DNA of 21,899 nt from an uncultured Bacillota bacterium. GTDB lineage: Bacteria > Bacillota > Dehalobacteriia > UBA7702. A program made the position numbers and the translations under genes. The notes below the pieces were generated by a model that was given only the letters and a program-made list of their open reading frames with translations, searched no databases and had not been told where the DNA came from. Below are positions 7,806 through 14,491 of this stretch, piece after piece (the first letter of the stretch is position 1; each line of letters opens with the position of its first letter). The stretch covers positions 1-21,899 of the forward strand of contig CACXDX010000061.1 in assembly GCA_902766525.1 (NCBI GenBank), read 5' to 3'.

Positions 7806-8728
7806 TCGCTGTCATCCTCCCCGTCATTATTTTCTTCGCTGTTTTGATCTTCATCCGCGCTTTCTTCGTCTTCGGATTCTTTGAGTTCTTCCTCTTTTTC
7901 CTTGGCGGCGATCTCCGCTTCGGTCATGGGATGAACGATCAAAACAAAGCTGATATCATCAAAATCACAGTAAGGCTCCACGATGGCTTCCTTACTCAAA
8001 CCGTCGGAAGAAGTATTGACCTTCACCACGGTACCGACGAGGATCCCCTCGGGGAAGATCCCGCCGACGCCGGAGGTCACGACGACGTCATTGAGCTGGA
8101 TATCGGCGTTATAGGGCAGCTTGGTCATGGAGATCAGTCCCTTGCCGCCGCCGATCCCGCGCAAAACGCCCTGGATGCTGCTTTCCACAAGCATACCGCC
8201 GAGGGAACCGGAAGCGTCGATGATCAAAATGACGTCACAGCTGTGATCGGTCACATTGACGGTCTTGCCGACGAGGCCCTTTTCGTTGACGACCGCCATA
8301 TTTTCGCTGATACCGTCGCTGCTGCCTTTATTCAGCGTCAGCTTTTCATACCAGTTGTCGGCCTCTCTGGAGGTCACTTCGGCGGCCACGGTCATCCAGT
8401 CGTTGGAGAAGCTCTTTTTCAATTCCAAAAGTTCACGCAGTTCCTCATTTTCGGCGACGATATCGCCGGAGATCTCGGTCTGCGTTCTCAGTTCCGCCAG
8501 TTCCTTGTTGGCGGCGTCCAGATCCTCCTGCAAACCCTTTTTCGTGGAAAAATCAAAAATATTGCCGAAAAACCCGCCGACGGCGGCAATGGGCGACCAG
8601 GCCTCCTTGGCAAAGCCCTCGAAGGGAGAAGCGGTGTCGCTGTTGCCGCAGCCCCTGGCAAGAAGCAAAAGGAGGATGAGGATGAGGATCAAACCGAGAT
8701 ATTTCCATTTTTTGATCAATGATATCAT
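7802..8728 (-). CDS. mreC: MreC, rod-shape determining protein with acidic tail
   Basis: This 308-residue protein has one N-terminal membrane segment (about 9-25), a coiled-coil region (about 60-105) and the paired beta-barrel MreC core (about 110-270). Family marks include VTSREADNWYEKLTLNKGSS, GLVGKTVNV and TSGVGGIFPEGILVG. MreC forms an extracytoplasmic scaffold that activates PBP2 and RodA. The C-terminal 35 residues are nearly all Glu, Asp, Ser and Asn and should lie outside the membrane. AAAGGAAGG lies seven bases before the ATG. Maf ends 45 bases upstream, so the usual mreB (and radC) are not present between maf and mreC. A cysteine at residue 27 is not in a good lipobox. Confidence 0.93.
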   Translation of the reverse strand: MISLIKKWKYLGLILILILLLLLARGCGNSDTASPFEGFAKEAWSPIAAVGGFFGNIFDFSTKKGLQEDLDAANKELAELRTQTEISGDIVAENEELRELLELKKSFSNDWMTVAAEVTSREADNWYEKLTLNKGSSDGISENMAVVNEKGLVGKTVNVTDHSCDVILIIDASGSLGGMLVESSIQGVLRGIGGGKGLISMTKLPYNADIQLNDVVVTSGVGGIFPEGILVGTVVKVNTSSDGLSKEAIVEPYCDFDDISFVLIVHPMTEAEIAAKEKEEELKESEDEESADEDQNSEENNDGEDDSE

Positions 8729-8773
8729 AGCGGAACCTTCCTTTAAGGACAGATCTGTGTCAAATTCATGGTT

Positions 8774-9370
8774 TTATGAGAAACTGAGCAGATTGAGATC
8801 CAGTTTGGCGAGAACACGGTCGAGGCGGCTTAAGGGCAGCCCCATCACATTGTAAAAATCTCCGTCGATCTTGCGCACCAGCAGAGAGCCTTTGCCCTGA
8901 ATGCCGTAGGCGCCGGCCTTATCGAGGGGTTCGCCGGTGGCGATGTAAGCGTCGATTTGTTCCTCGCTCAAAGCGTTAAAGTAAACGATGGTCTGTTCCG
9001 CCGCGCTCAGGGTGCGGCCGGAAAGAGTATCGACGAGACCGAGTCCGGTGATGACGATATGTTCTCTGCCGGCGAGACGGCAAAGCATCGCTTTGGCCTC
9101 CGCCGCGTCGGCGGGTTTGCCGAGAATATCATCGTCGATGACGACGACGGTATCGGCGGCGACGATCAGCGCCTTTTCCTCTTTGCCGATCTGCTCCGCG
9201 ACGGCCATTGCCTTTTTCACGGCGGTGCGCAGCGGATAGGTCGAGGCGTCTTCGCCGGGAAGCATACTTTCGTCGACAAAAGCGGGACGGATCTCAAAAC
9301 GGATATCGAGTTTTTGCAGAAGCTCCCTGCGCCGCGGCGAAGCCGAGGCCAGGATCAATCGACGTTCCAT
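8774..9370 (-). CDS. maf: Maf-family nucleoside triphosphate pyrophosphatase
   Basis: The 198-residue protein matches the Maf/YhdE family, which hydrolyses non-canonical or modified nucleotides (dTTP, UTP and relatives) to monophosphates as house-cleaning enzymes. LASASPRRREL (7-17) is the phosphate-binding signature, and IVAADTVVVIDDDILGKP (69-86) contains the catalytic D73. The IQGKGSLLVRKIDGDFYNVMGLPL stretch near the C-terminus is typical. The ATG at 9370 follows the folC TGA by one base; a GTG three codons upstream (9379) would overlap folC, and no strong ribosome binding site separates the two, so translational coupling to folC is likely. Maf genes commonly precede the mre cluster in Firmicutes. 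Confidence 0.93.
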   Translation of the reverse strand: MERRLILASASPRRRELLQKLDIRFEIRPAFVDESMLPGEDASTYPLRTAVKKAMAVAEQIGKEEKALIVAADTVVVIDDDILGKPADAAEAKAMLCRLAGREHIVITGLGLVDTLSGRTLSAAEQTIVYFNALSEEQIDAYIATGEPLDKAGAYGIQGKGSLLVRKIDGDFYNVMGLPLSRLDRVLAKLDLNLLSFS

Positions 9371-9371
9371 A

Positions 9372-10676
9372 TCATTCACTTTCGATGTTGAGAATCACGC
9401 CGCGGGCGTCGGCCACCATATAGAGGGAACCGGTGATCAGCAGCAGCGCGTCTTCCCCGGCTGCTTTGGCCAGGGACTGCGCTTTGGCGACGGCGGCGGG
9501 GATCGCCTCTTCGAGATAGATTTCATCACAGTAGGGACGGAAAAATTCGGCGATCATTTCATAATCCCCGGCTCTGGGGCTATTGGGTCGGGTGACCACC
9601 ACCTTATCGGTGAGCGGCCCCAAAAGGGCGATCGCCTTTTCCCGTTCCTTATCGGCGAGCATGCCGATGAGCACGACGATGGGATGACCGAGCCAGTGGT
9701 TCCTGAGATATTCGGTAAGTACGGCCATACCGTGATCGTTATGAGCGCCGTCGATGATCGTAAAGGGATCGTCGGACACCTTTTCCAGACGGCAGGGCCA
9801 AACCGTGTTCAGCAACCCTTCCCGGATCGCGGCTTCATCGAGGCCGAGGCCGCGGGCGGCCCGCACGGCGAGAGCGGCGTTGGCGATCTGATGACGGCCA
9901 AGCAGAGGCAGGCGCAGATGTTCCCACTTCACATCTTCATCTTCGTAAGTGAAGCGCTGTTCCGTCGGAGATTCATCTTCAAAACTGCCGCGAAAATCAT
10001 CCTGAAGCAGGGAGAGGCTCTTCGCCCCCGTCTCTTCGACGCGGCGGCGCAAGATCTCTTTGAGGGATTCCTCTTCGCAGCCGCTGATCACCGCGGCGTC
10101 CTTCTTGATGATCCCCGCTTTGGTCAGACAGATCTTTTCCTTGGTATCACCGAGGTACTGGGTATGTTCCAAAGCGACGTTGGTCAGCACCGCGATCTTC
10201 GTATTTTCAATGACGTTGGTGGCGTCGATCTCACCGCCCATGCCCACTTCCAGCACGGCGATTTTCACGCCCTTTCGGGCAAACCAGGCGAAGGCCATGG
10301 CGGTGTTCACTTCAAATTCCGTGGGCTGCTCAAAGCCGTCGGCGATCATATCTTCGACGATGGGACGGATCTCCGTCAGCAAGGCGGCGACTTCCTCATG
10401 GGAAATCAGCTCGTCGCCGATGCGGAAGCGTTCCCGATAGGAATGGAGATGGGGGGACGTAAACATCCCCGCTTTTTCGCCGGCGGCGGTCAGCATGGCA
10501 TTGAGCATGGAAACGACACTGCCCTTGCCGTTGGTGCCGCCGACATGGATATAGCTCATCGTCTTCTGGGGATCCCCGAGACGGCGCATCAATTCTTCAA
10601 TACGGTCGAGCCCGAAATTGAACCCGAATTTTGTCAGATCTCTCAAATAGACCAGCGCTTCCTGATATTCCATCAT
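9372..10676 (-). CDS. folC: Bifunctional folylpolyglutamate synthase / dihydrofolate synthase
   Basis: This Mur-ligase-type enzyme of 434 residues adds glutamate to dihydropteroate or to folates, using ATP. The P-loop GTNGKGS is at 47-53, SPHLHSYRERF follows at 74-84, and the LTKAGI lysine (K186) is probably the carbamylated one. IIDGAHN marks the C-terminal domain. The motif usually seen as LDHT reads LEHT (169-172), a conservative change. Start choice is uncertain among TTG 10679, ATG 10676 and ATG 10673; GGAGG lies four to seven bases before the two ATGs. The start overlaps the valS stop, which points to translational coupling. Pairing of valS with folC is common in Firmicutes. Confidence 0.95.
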   Translation of the reverse strand: MMEYQEALVYLRDLTKFGFNFGLDRIEELMRRLGDPQKTMSYIHVGGTNGKGSVVSMLNAMLTAAGEKAGMFTSPHLHSYRERFRIGDELISHEEVAALLTEIRPIVEDMIADGFEQPTEFEVNTAMAFAWFARKGVKIAVLEVGMGGEIDATNVIENTKIAVLTNVALEHTQYLGDTKEKICLTKAGIIKKDAAVISGCEEESLKEILRRRVEETGAKSLSLLQDDFRGSFEDESPTEQRFTYEDEDVKWEHLRLPLLGRHQIANAALAVRAARGLGLDEAAIREGLLNTVWPCRLEKVSDDPFTIIDGAHNDHGMAVLTEYLRNHWLGHPIVVLIGMLADKEREKAIALLGPLTDKVVVTRPNSPRAGDYEMIAEFFRPYCDEIYLEEAIPAAVAKAQSLAKAAGEDALLLITGSLYMVADARGVILNIESE

Positions 10677-13315
10677 CAAACCTCCTCCAGAATGGCAATG
10701 GTTTCTCTGAGCCCGACCAGCTTCTTTTCGGCGTCGGCGAGTTTCACTCTTTCCTTTTCCACCACTTCCGCCGGGGCTTTGGCCACGAATCCTTCGTTGT
10801 TCAGCTTCCCGGTCAGGCGGGCGATCTCTTTTTCCGTCTTTTCCTTTTCTCCCTCAAGACGGGCCTTCTCCTTATCCTTATCGATCAGACCGGCAAGAGG
10901 CAGATAAACGCGGATATCGCCGAGAATGGCGGCGGCGGCGCCTTTGGGCGCTTCGTCGTCGAGGGAGATGAAAGCGATTTCATCGACGGCGGCCATCTTA
11001 TCGAGATAGAGGGCATTTTCACGGATCATATCCTCTTTGCCGTCGACGGCCAGGATCACCTTGGCTTTTTGTCCCAAGGGAACCTTCATCTGGGCTCTGA
11101 GATTGCGGATGGCCTTGATCATGGCGATCATGTCATCCATATCCCCGGCGGCGGCGAAGTCGATCTGTTCTTCCTTTTTGTCGGGATAGGGAGCCAGCAC
11201 AATGGTTTCCCCTTCGTGGGGAAGCTTCTGCCAGATCTCTTCCGTAATAAAGGGCATAAAGGGATGGAGCAGTTCCAAAGCGCTGCGCAGCACGTAGACG
11301 AGAACGCGCTGGGTGCGCAAACGTTCCGCGGGCGTGCCTTTATAGAGCGTATTTTTACTCAGTTCCACATACCAGTCGCAGAAGTCATCCCAAATGAATT
11401 CATAGACGCGGCGGGCGGCTTCACCGAGTTCATAGCGGTCGAGATCGCTGCGGATGGCGGCGGCGGCCTCATTGAGACGGGTCAGGATCCAGCGGTCGCA
11501 GAGGCTGAGTTCGGCCCGGTCAAAATCGCCGTCTTCATAACCTTCGAGGTTCATCAGCACAAAGCGGCTGGCGTTCCAGATCTTATTGGCAAAATTGCGG
11601 CTGCCTTCCAGACGTTCGGTACGGAAGCGCAGGTTGTTTCCGGGTGTGTTGCCGGTGATCAGCATAAAGCGCAGCGGATCGGCGCCGTGATCGGCGATGA
11701 CCTGAAGCGGATCGATGCCGTTGCCGGCGGATTTACTCATTTTGCGCCCTTTGGCGTCGAGAACGAGACCGTGGATGAGCACTTCCTTAAAGGGCACCGA
11801 ACCGGTATGGAACAGCGAGGAAAAGATCATCCGCGCCACCCAGAAGAAGATGATATCCCATCCGGTCACCAGCACCGAATTGGGGAAATATTTTTGTATA
11901 TCGGCCGTTTCATCGGGCCAGCCCAGCGTCGAATAGGGCCACATCGCCGAGGAGAACCAGGTATCGAGGACGTCCTCATCCTGATGGATGTGGGCGGAAC
12001 CGCATTCGGGGCAGACCTCGGGATCTTCGCGAACGCAGATCTCGGCGCCGCAGTCGTCGCAGTACCAGACCGGAATACGGTGACCCCACCAGAGCTGACG
12101 GGAAACGCACCAGTCGCGGATATTTTCCATCCAGCCGAGATAGACCTTATCAAAGCGAGGCGGCACAAAGGAGGTGTCCCCGTTTTTCACCGCGGCGATG
12201 GCCGGTTCGGCCAGGGGTTTCATCTTCAAAAACCACTGTTTGGAGATGAGCGGTTCCACGGTGGTACCGCAGCGGTAGCAATGACCGACGGCGTGAACGT
12301 GGGGTTCTTCTTTACCGCCGCAGCCCGTTTCGATCAGCTCTTTCAGCATCGCTTCGCGGCATTCGTAGCGATCCATGCCGGCGTATTTACCGCAGACCGA
12401 TGTCATCCTGGCATCGAGATCGATCGCTTCCACCTGAGGCAGATTATGGCGAAGACCGACTTCAAAGTCGTTGGGGTCGTGAAACGGCGTGATTTTGACG
12501 ACGCCGGTACCGAAGGCCGTATCGACGTATTCATCGGCGATGATCGGGATCTCCTTACCCGTGATCGGCATGATCACGGTTTTGCCGACGTATGCTTTAT
12601 AGCGATCGTCTTCGGGATTGACGGCCAGAGCCGTATCGCCGAACATCGTTTCGGGACGGGTCGTGGCGACGGTCATAAATTCGTCTTCCCCTTTGATCCG
12701 GTAGCGGATCTCCCAGAGATGACCCTCTTCCTCTTCGTGTTCGACTTCAATGTCGGAAATGGTGGTATGACATTTCGGGCACCAGTTGACGATATATTTA
12801 TCGCGGTAAATGAGATCCTTTTCATAGAAGCTCACAAAAGATTCGCGCACGGCCCGGGAAAGGCCTTCGTCCATCGTGAAGCGTTCTCTTTCCCAGTCGC
12901 AGGAGGAGCCGAGTCCTCTCAGCTGGGTCACGATGCGGTCGTGATACTTATCCTTCCATGCCCAGGCATGCTTCAAAAATTCTTCTCTGCCGATCTCCTC
13001 TTTGGAAAGACCGTCGGCGCGGAGTTTTTCTTCGACTTTGGCCTGGGTGGCGATACCGGCGTGGTCGGTGCCGGGCACCCAAAGGGCGCTGAAACCGTCC
13101 ATGCGCTTATAGCGGATCAGGATATCCTGCATGGTCTCGTCGAGCGCGTGACCCATATGCAGCTGTCCGGTCACGTTGGGGGGCGGGATTACGATGCAAA
13201 AGGGCTCCCTGCCGTCGTTGACGTCGGCATGGAAGTAGCCTTTTTCCTCCCAGATCTTATACCATTTTGTCTCAACTTCTTTGGGGTCGTAAACCGAATT
13301 CAATTCTCCCGCCAT
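10676..13315 (-). CDS. valS: Valyl-tRNA synthetase
   Basis: The 879-residue class Ia synthetase charges tRNA-Val. The HIGH motif reads HMGH (53-56, within PPPNVTGQLHMGH), and KMSKS is at 525-529. The editing (CP1) domain lies between them, with cysteine pairs such as WCPKCH and WYCDDCG...CPECG that probably hold zinc. An anticodon-binding domain follows, and the last 65 residues form the coiled-coil arm. The ATG is nine bases after AGGAGG. A good promoter lies about 115 bases upstream; the leader is too short for a standard T-box and lacks its conserved sequence. It is the first gene of the long operon leading to the cell-shape genes. Across all 879 codons TTA, CTA and TCA do not occur. Confidence 0.98.
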   Translation of the reverse strand: MAGELNSVYDPKEVETKWYKIWEEKGYFHADVNDGREPFCIVIPPPNVTGQLHMGHALDETMQDILIRYKRMDGFSALWVPGTDHAGIATQAKVEEKLRADGLSKEEIGREEFLKHAWAWKDKYHDRIVTQLRGLGSSCDWERERFTMDEGLSRAVRESFVSFYEKDLIYRDKYIVNWCPKCHTTISDIEVEHEEEEGHLWEIRYRIKGEDEFMTVATTRPETMFGDTALAVNPEDDRYKAYVGKTVIMPITGKEIPIIADEYVDTAFGTGVVKITPFHDPNDFEVGLRHNLPQVEAIDLDARMTSVCGKYAGMDRYECREAMLKELIETGCGGKEEPHVHAVGHCYRCGTTVEPLISKQWFLKMKPLAEPAIAAVKNGDTSFVPPRFDKVYLGWMENIRDWCVSRQLWWGHRIPVWYCDDCGAEICVREDPEVCPECGSAHIHQDEDVLDTWFSSAMWPYSTLGWPDETADIQKYFPNSVLVTGWDIIFFWVARMIFSSLFHTGSVPFKEVLIHGLVLDAKGRKMSKSAGNGIDPLQVIADHGADPLRFMLITGNTPGNNLRFRTERLEGSRNFANKIWNASRFVLMNLEGYEDGDFDRAELSLCDRWILTRLNEAAAAIRSDLDRYELGEAARRVYEFIWDDFCDWYVELSKNTLYKGTPAERLRTQRVLVYVLRSALELLHPFMPFITEEIWQKLPHEGETIVLAPYPDKKEEQIDFAAAGDMDDMIAMIKAIRNLRAQMKVPLGQKAKVILAVDGKEDMIRENALYLDKMAAVDEIAFISLDDEAPKGAAAAILGDIRVYLPLAGLIDKDKEKARLEGEKEKTEKEIARLTGKLNNEGFVAKAPAEVVEKERVKLADAEKKLVGLRETIAILEEV

Positions 13316-13424
13316 GGGCTGGTTCCTCCTTTATTTCACATGGGGTGGACGGCGCTGCTCGTTTTCGGCCGCCGTTGTTTTTCATTTCAAAAGCACAAGA
13401 TTGCTCCAGTTTATAATCTTTATT

Positions 13425-13453
13425 ATTATACCATATCAAGCGCCCTTTGAAAA
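13425..13453 (-). promoter_or_regulatory. Promoter of the valS-folC-maf-mre-min operon
   Basis: TATAAT (13425-13430) is 17 bases from TTTTCA (13448-13453, four of six consensus bases). The expected start is near 13418, leaving a leader of about 100 bases to valS. A weak hairpin, ACGGCG with CGCCGT, lies in the leader without a T-run. The surroundings are AT-rich compared with the genes. Confidence 0.65.
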
Positions 13454-13462
13454 GTATTTTCG

Positions 13463-13491
13463 CTGAAAAAATGCACTATTCCGCCTATAAT
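13463..13491 (+). promoter_or_regulatory. Promoter of the small membrane protein gene
   Basis: CTGAAA (13463-13468) is 17 bases from a perfect TATAAT (13486-13491). Transcription would start near 13498, just before the AAAGGAGG of the plus-strand gene, so the untranslated leader is very short. The -35 box lies only ten bases from the valS -35 box, so the two divergent promoters may compete. Confidence 0.5.
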
Positions 13492-13512
13492 TTAAAAAAA
13501 GGAGGCGAACCC

Positions 13513-13881
13513 TTGAAACGATTCCCGATTTTTCTCTGTTTTGCCGTTCTCGCTCTCGTTTTTTGCGTCGCGCTGCCGGTGCCGATCCGGCTGCTGCCCC
13601 TCCCCGTGAAGCTGACCGATTTTTTCGGCCGTTTCTTCCCGGTCCCGGCGACGGCGCTGCTGACGGCCTTTGCCTACGGCGCGCTGAAGCTGAAAAAAGG
13701 CGGCGGACTTCCCGCCGCGGCGCTGATCCTCTCTCCCCTCGCTTACTTCGGCTTCACTTACGCGCTGCCCTACACGACGTCGTTTTTCAACGTCTTCACC
13801 GTTTCCGCCGCCGCGCTCCTCGCCATTATCGGAGAGATCGGCGGACGCATATCGGTAAAACAAAAGAAGAGGAAGAGCTGA
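13513..13881 (+). CDS. Small hydrophobic membrane protein, unknown function
   Basis: I do not recognise this 122-residue protein. It begins with a short basic stretch (MKRF) and a membrane segment or signal (about 5-23). Three further hydrophobic segments follow (near 47-58, 68-86 and 91-112), and the end is strongly basic (KQKKRKS). A TTG start at 13513 is chosen because AAAGGAGG lies seven bases before it; ATGs further upstream have no such site and would precede the promoter. It has its own promoter and terminator and faces against the housekeeping genes on both sides, valS and engB, so it looks like an independent insertion. Base composition and codon use match the neighbours, so recent transfer is not evident. 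Positive-inside charge suggests a cytoplasmic C-terminus. Confidence 0.75.
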   Translation: MKRFPIFLCFAVLALVFCVALPVPIRLLPLPVKLTDFFGRFFPVPATALLTAFAYGALKLKKGGGLPAAALILSPLAYFGFTYALPYTTSFFNVFTVSAAALLAIIGEIGGRISVKQKKRKS

Positions 13882-13900
13882 CGCTCTTCCTCTTTTTCTA
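13867..13900. terminator. Bidirectional terminator whose loop holds a stop codon
   Basis: A perfect 12-base-pair stem, AAGAGGAAGAGC (13867-13878) with GCTCTTCCTCTT (13883-13894), closes a four-base loop, TGAC. A T-rich tract follows on the plus strand, and a T-rich stretch also follows on the minus strand. The loop contains the TGA of the small membrane protein gene, whose last four codons form the left arm. It can also end the lon-engB transcript, which stops at 13910. Confidence 0.85.
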
Positions 13901-13909
13901 TTTCTATTT

Positions 13910-14491
13910 CTATGCTTTTAAGCGTGATTCGATGCGTTTGAGCAGTTCTTCCTTGCCGCGTCCGTTTTGGGCGGAAAAAATCACCAGCTCCTCATCGTCA
14001 AGACCCAATTCCCGCTTGACGACGGCTTTGTTTTTGACGATCTCGTTATTGCTGAGCTTATCCGCCTTCGTGGCGACGACGAGATAGGGCAGCTTCTGCC
14101 CGCGCAGATAAGCGTTCATCTGCTTATCCAGCGCCGTCGGCGGATGGCGCAGATCGACGATCTGCCAGATCACCCGCGGCCTCTCCGCGTCGAAATAGCT
14201 GTCGACCATGGCGGCGAAGGCCTCCTGATCCTTTTTGCTGACCTTGGCGTAGCCGTAACCGGGCAGATCCACAAAATACCAGCTGTCATCGATAAGATAG
14301 AAATTGATCGTTCTCGTCTTACCCGGACTGGAGCTGGTACGCGCCAGATTCCTGCGGTTGATCAAGCGATTGACGAGGGAGGACTTACCGACGTTGGAGC
14401 GGCCGGCGAGGACGATATCGACGGTTTTGATCTCCGGGTACTGACTCTGCCAGGCCGCCGTGGCGGCAACTTCGGCTTTTTTGATCTTCAT
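13910..14491 (-). CDS. engB: EngB/YsxC, ribosome-biogenesis GTPase
   Basis: The 193-residue GTPase belongs to the TrmE-Era-EngA-EngB group and helps late assembly of the large ribosomal subunit. G1 is GRSNVGKS (30-37), the G2 threonine region is SSPGKTRTINFY (54-65), G3 is DLPGYG (75-80), G4 is TKAD (141-144) and the G5 SAQ motif lies near 173. Its ATG overlaps the lon stop in ATGA, so translation is coupled to lon. The lon-engB pair is a conserved Firmicute arrangement; the next usual neighbour, valS, is separated here by the opposite-facing small membrane protein gene. Confidence 0.97.
   Translation of the reverse strand: MKIKKAEVAATAAWQSQYPEIKTVDIVLAGRSNVGKSSLVNRLINRRNLARTSSSPGKTRTINFYLIDDSWYFVDLPGYGYAKVSKKDQEAFAAMVDSYFDAERPRVIWQIVDLRHPPTALDKQMNAYLRGQKLPYLVVATKADKLSNNEIVKNKAVVKRELGLDDEELVIFSAQNGRGKEELLKRIESRLKA

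Noticed and set aside
8645..8660. Lipoprotein signal in MreC (ARGC near residue 27)
   Set aside because: The residues before the cysteine do not fit a lipobox, and MreC is normally anchored by its membrane helix.
8749..8763. Perfect TTGACA (minus strand, 8758-8763) next to the palindrome ACAGATCTGT in the maf-mreC gap
   Set aside because: No -10 box occurs at 16-18 bases. The sequence is likely chance, though the palindrome could be looked at again if a regulator of mreC is sought.
13316..13424. T-box riboswitch before valS
   Set aside because: The leader is only about 100 bases, lacks the conserved T-box sequence on the transcribed strand and has no terminator hairpin. A GGGTGGACGG stretch is on the wrong strand.
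10631..13450. A 939-codon open frame on the plus strand across valS, and similar long ones across lon (14533-16995), PBP2 (4775-7063), folC and rodA
   Set aside because: They are codon-aligned mirror frames of well-recognised genes, arise because TTA, CTA and TCA are avoided in the sense genes, have no ribosome binding sites and give no recognisable protein.
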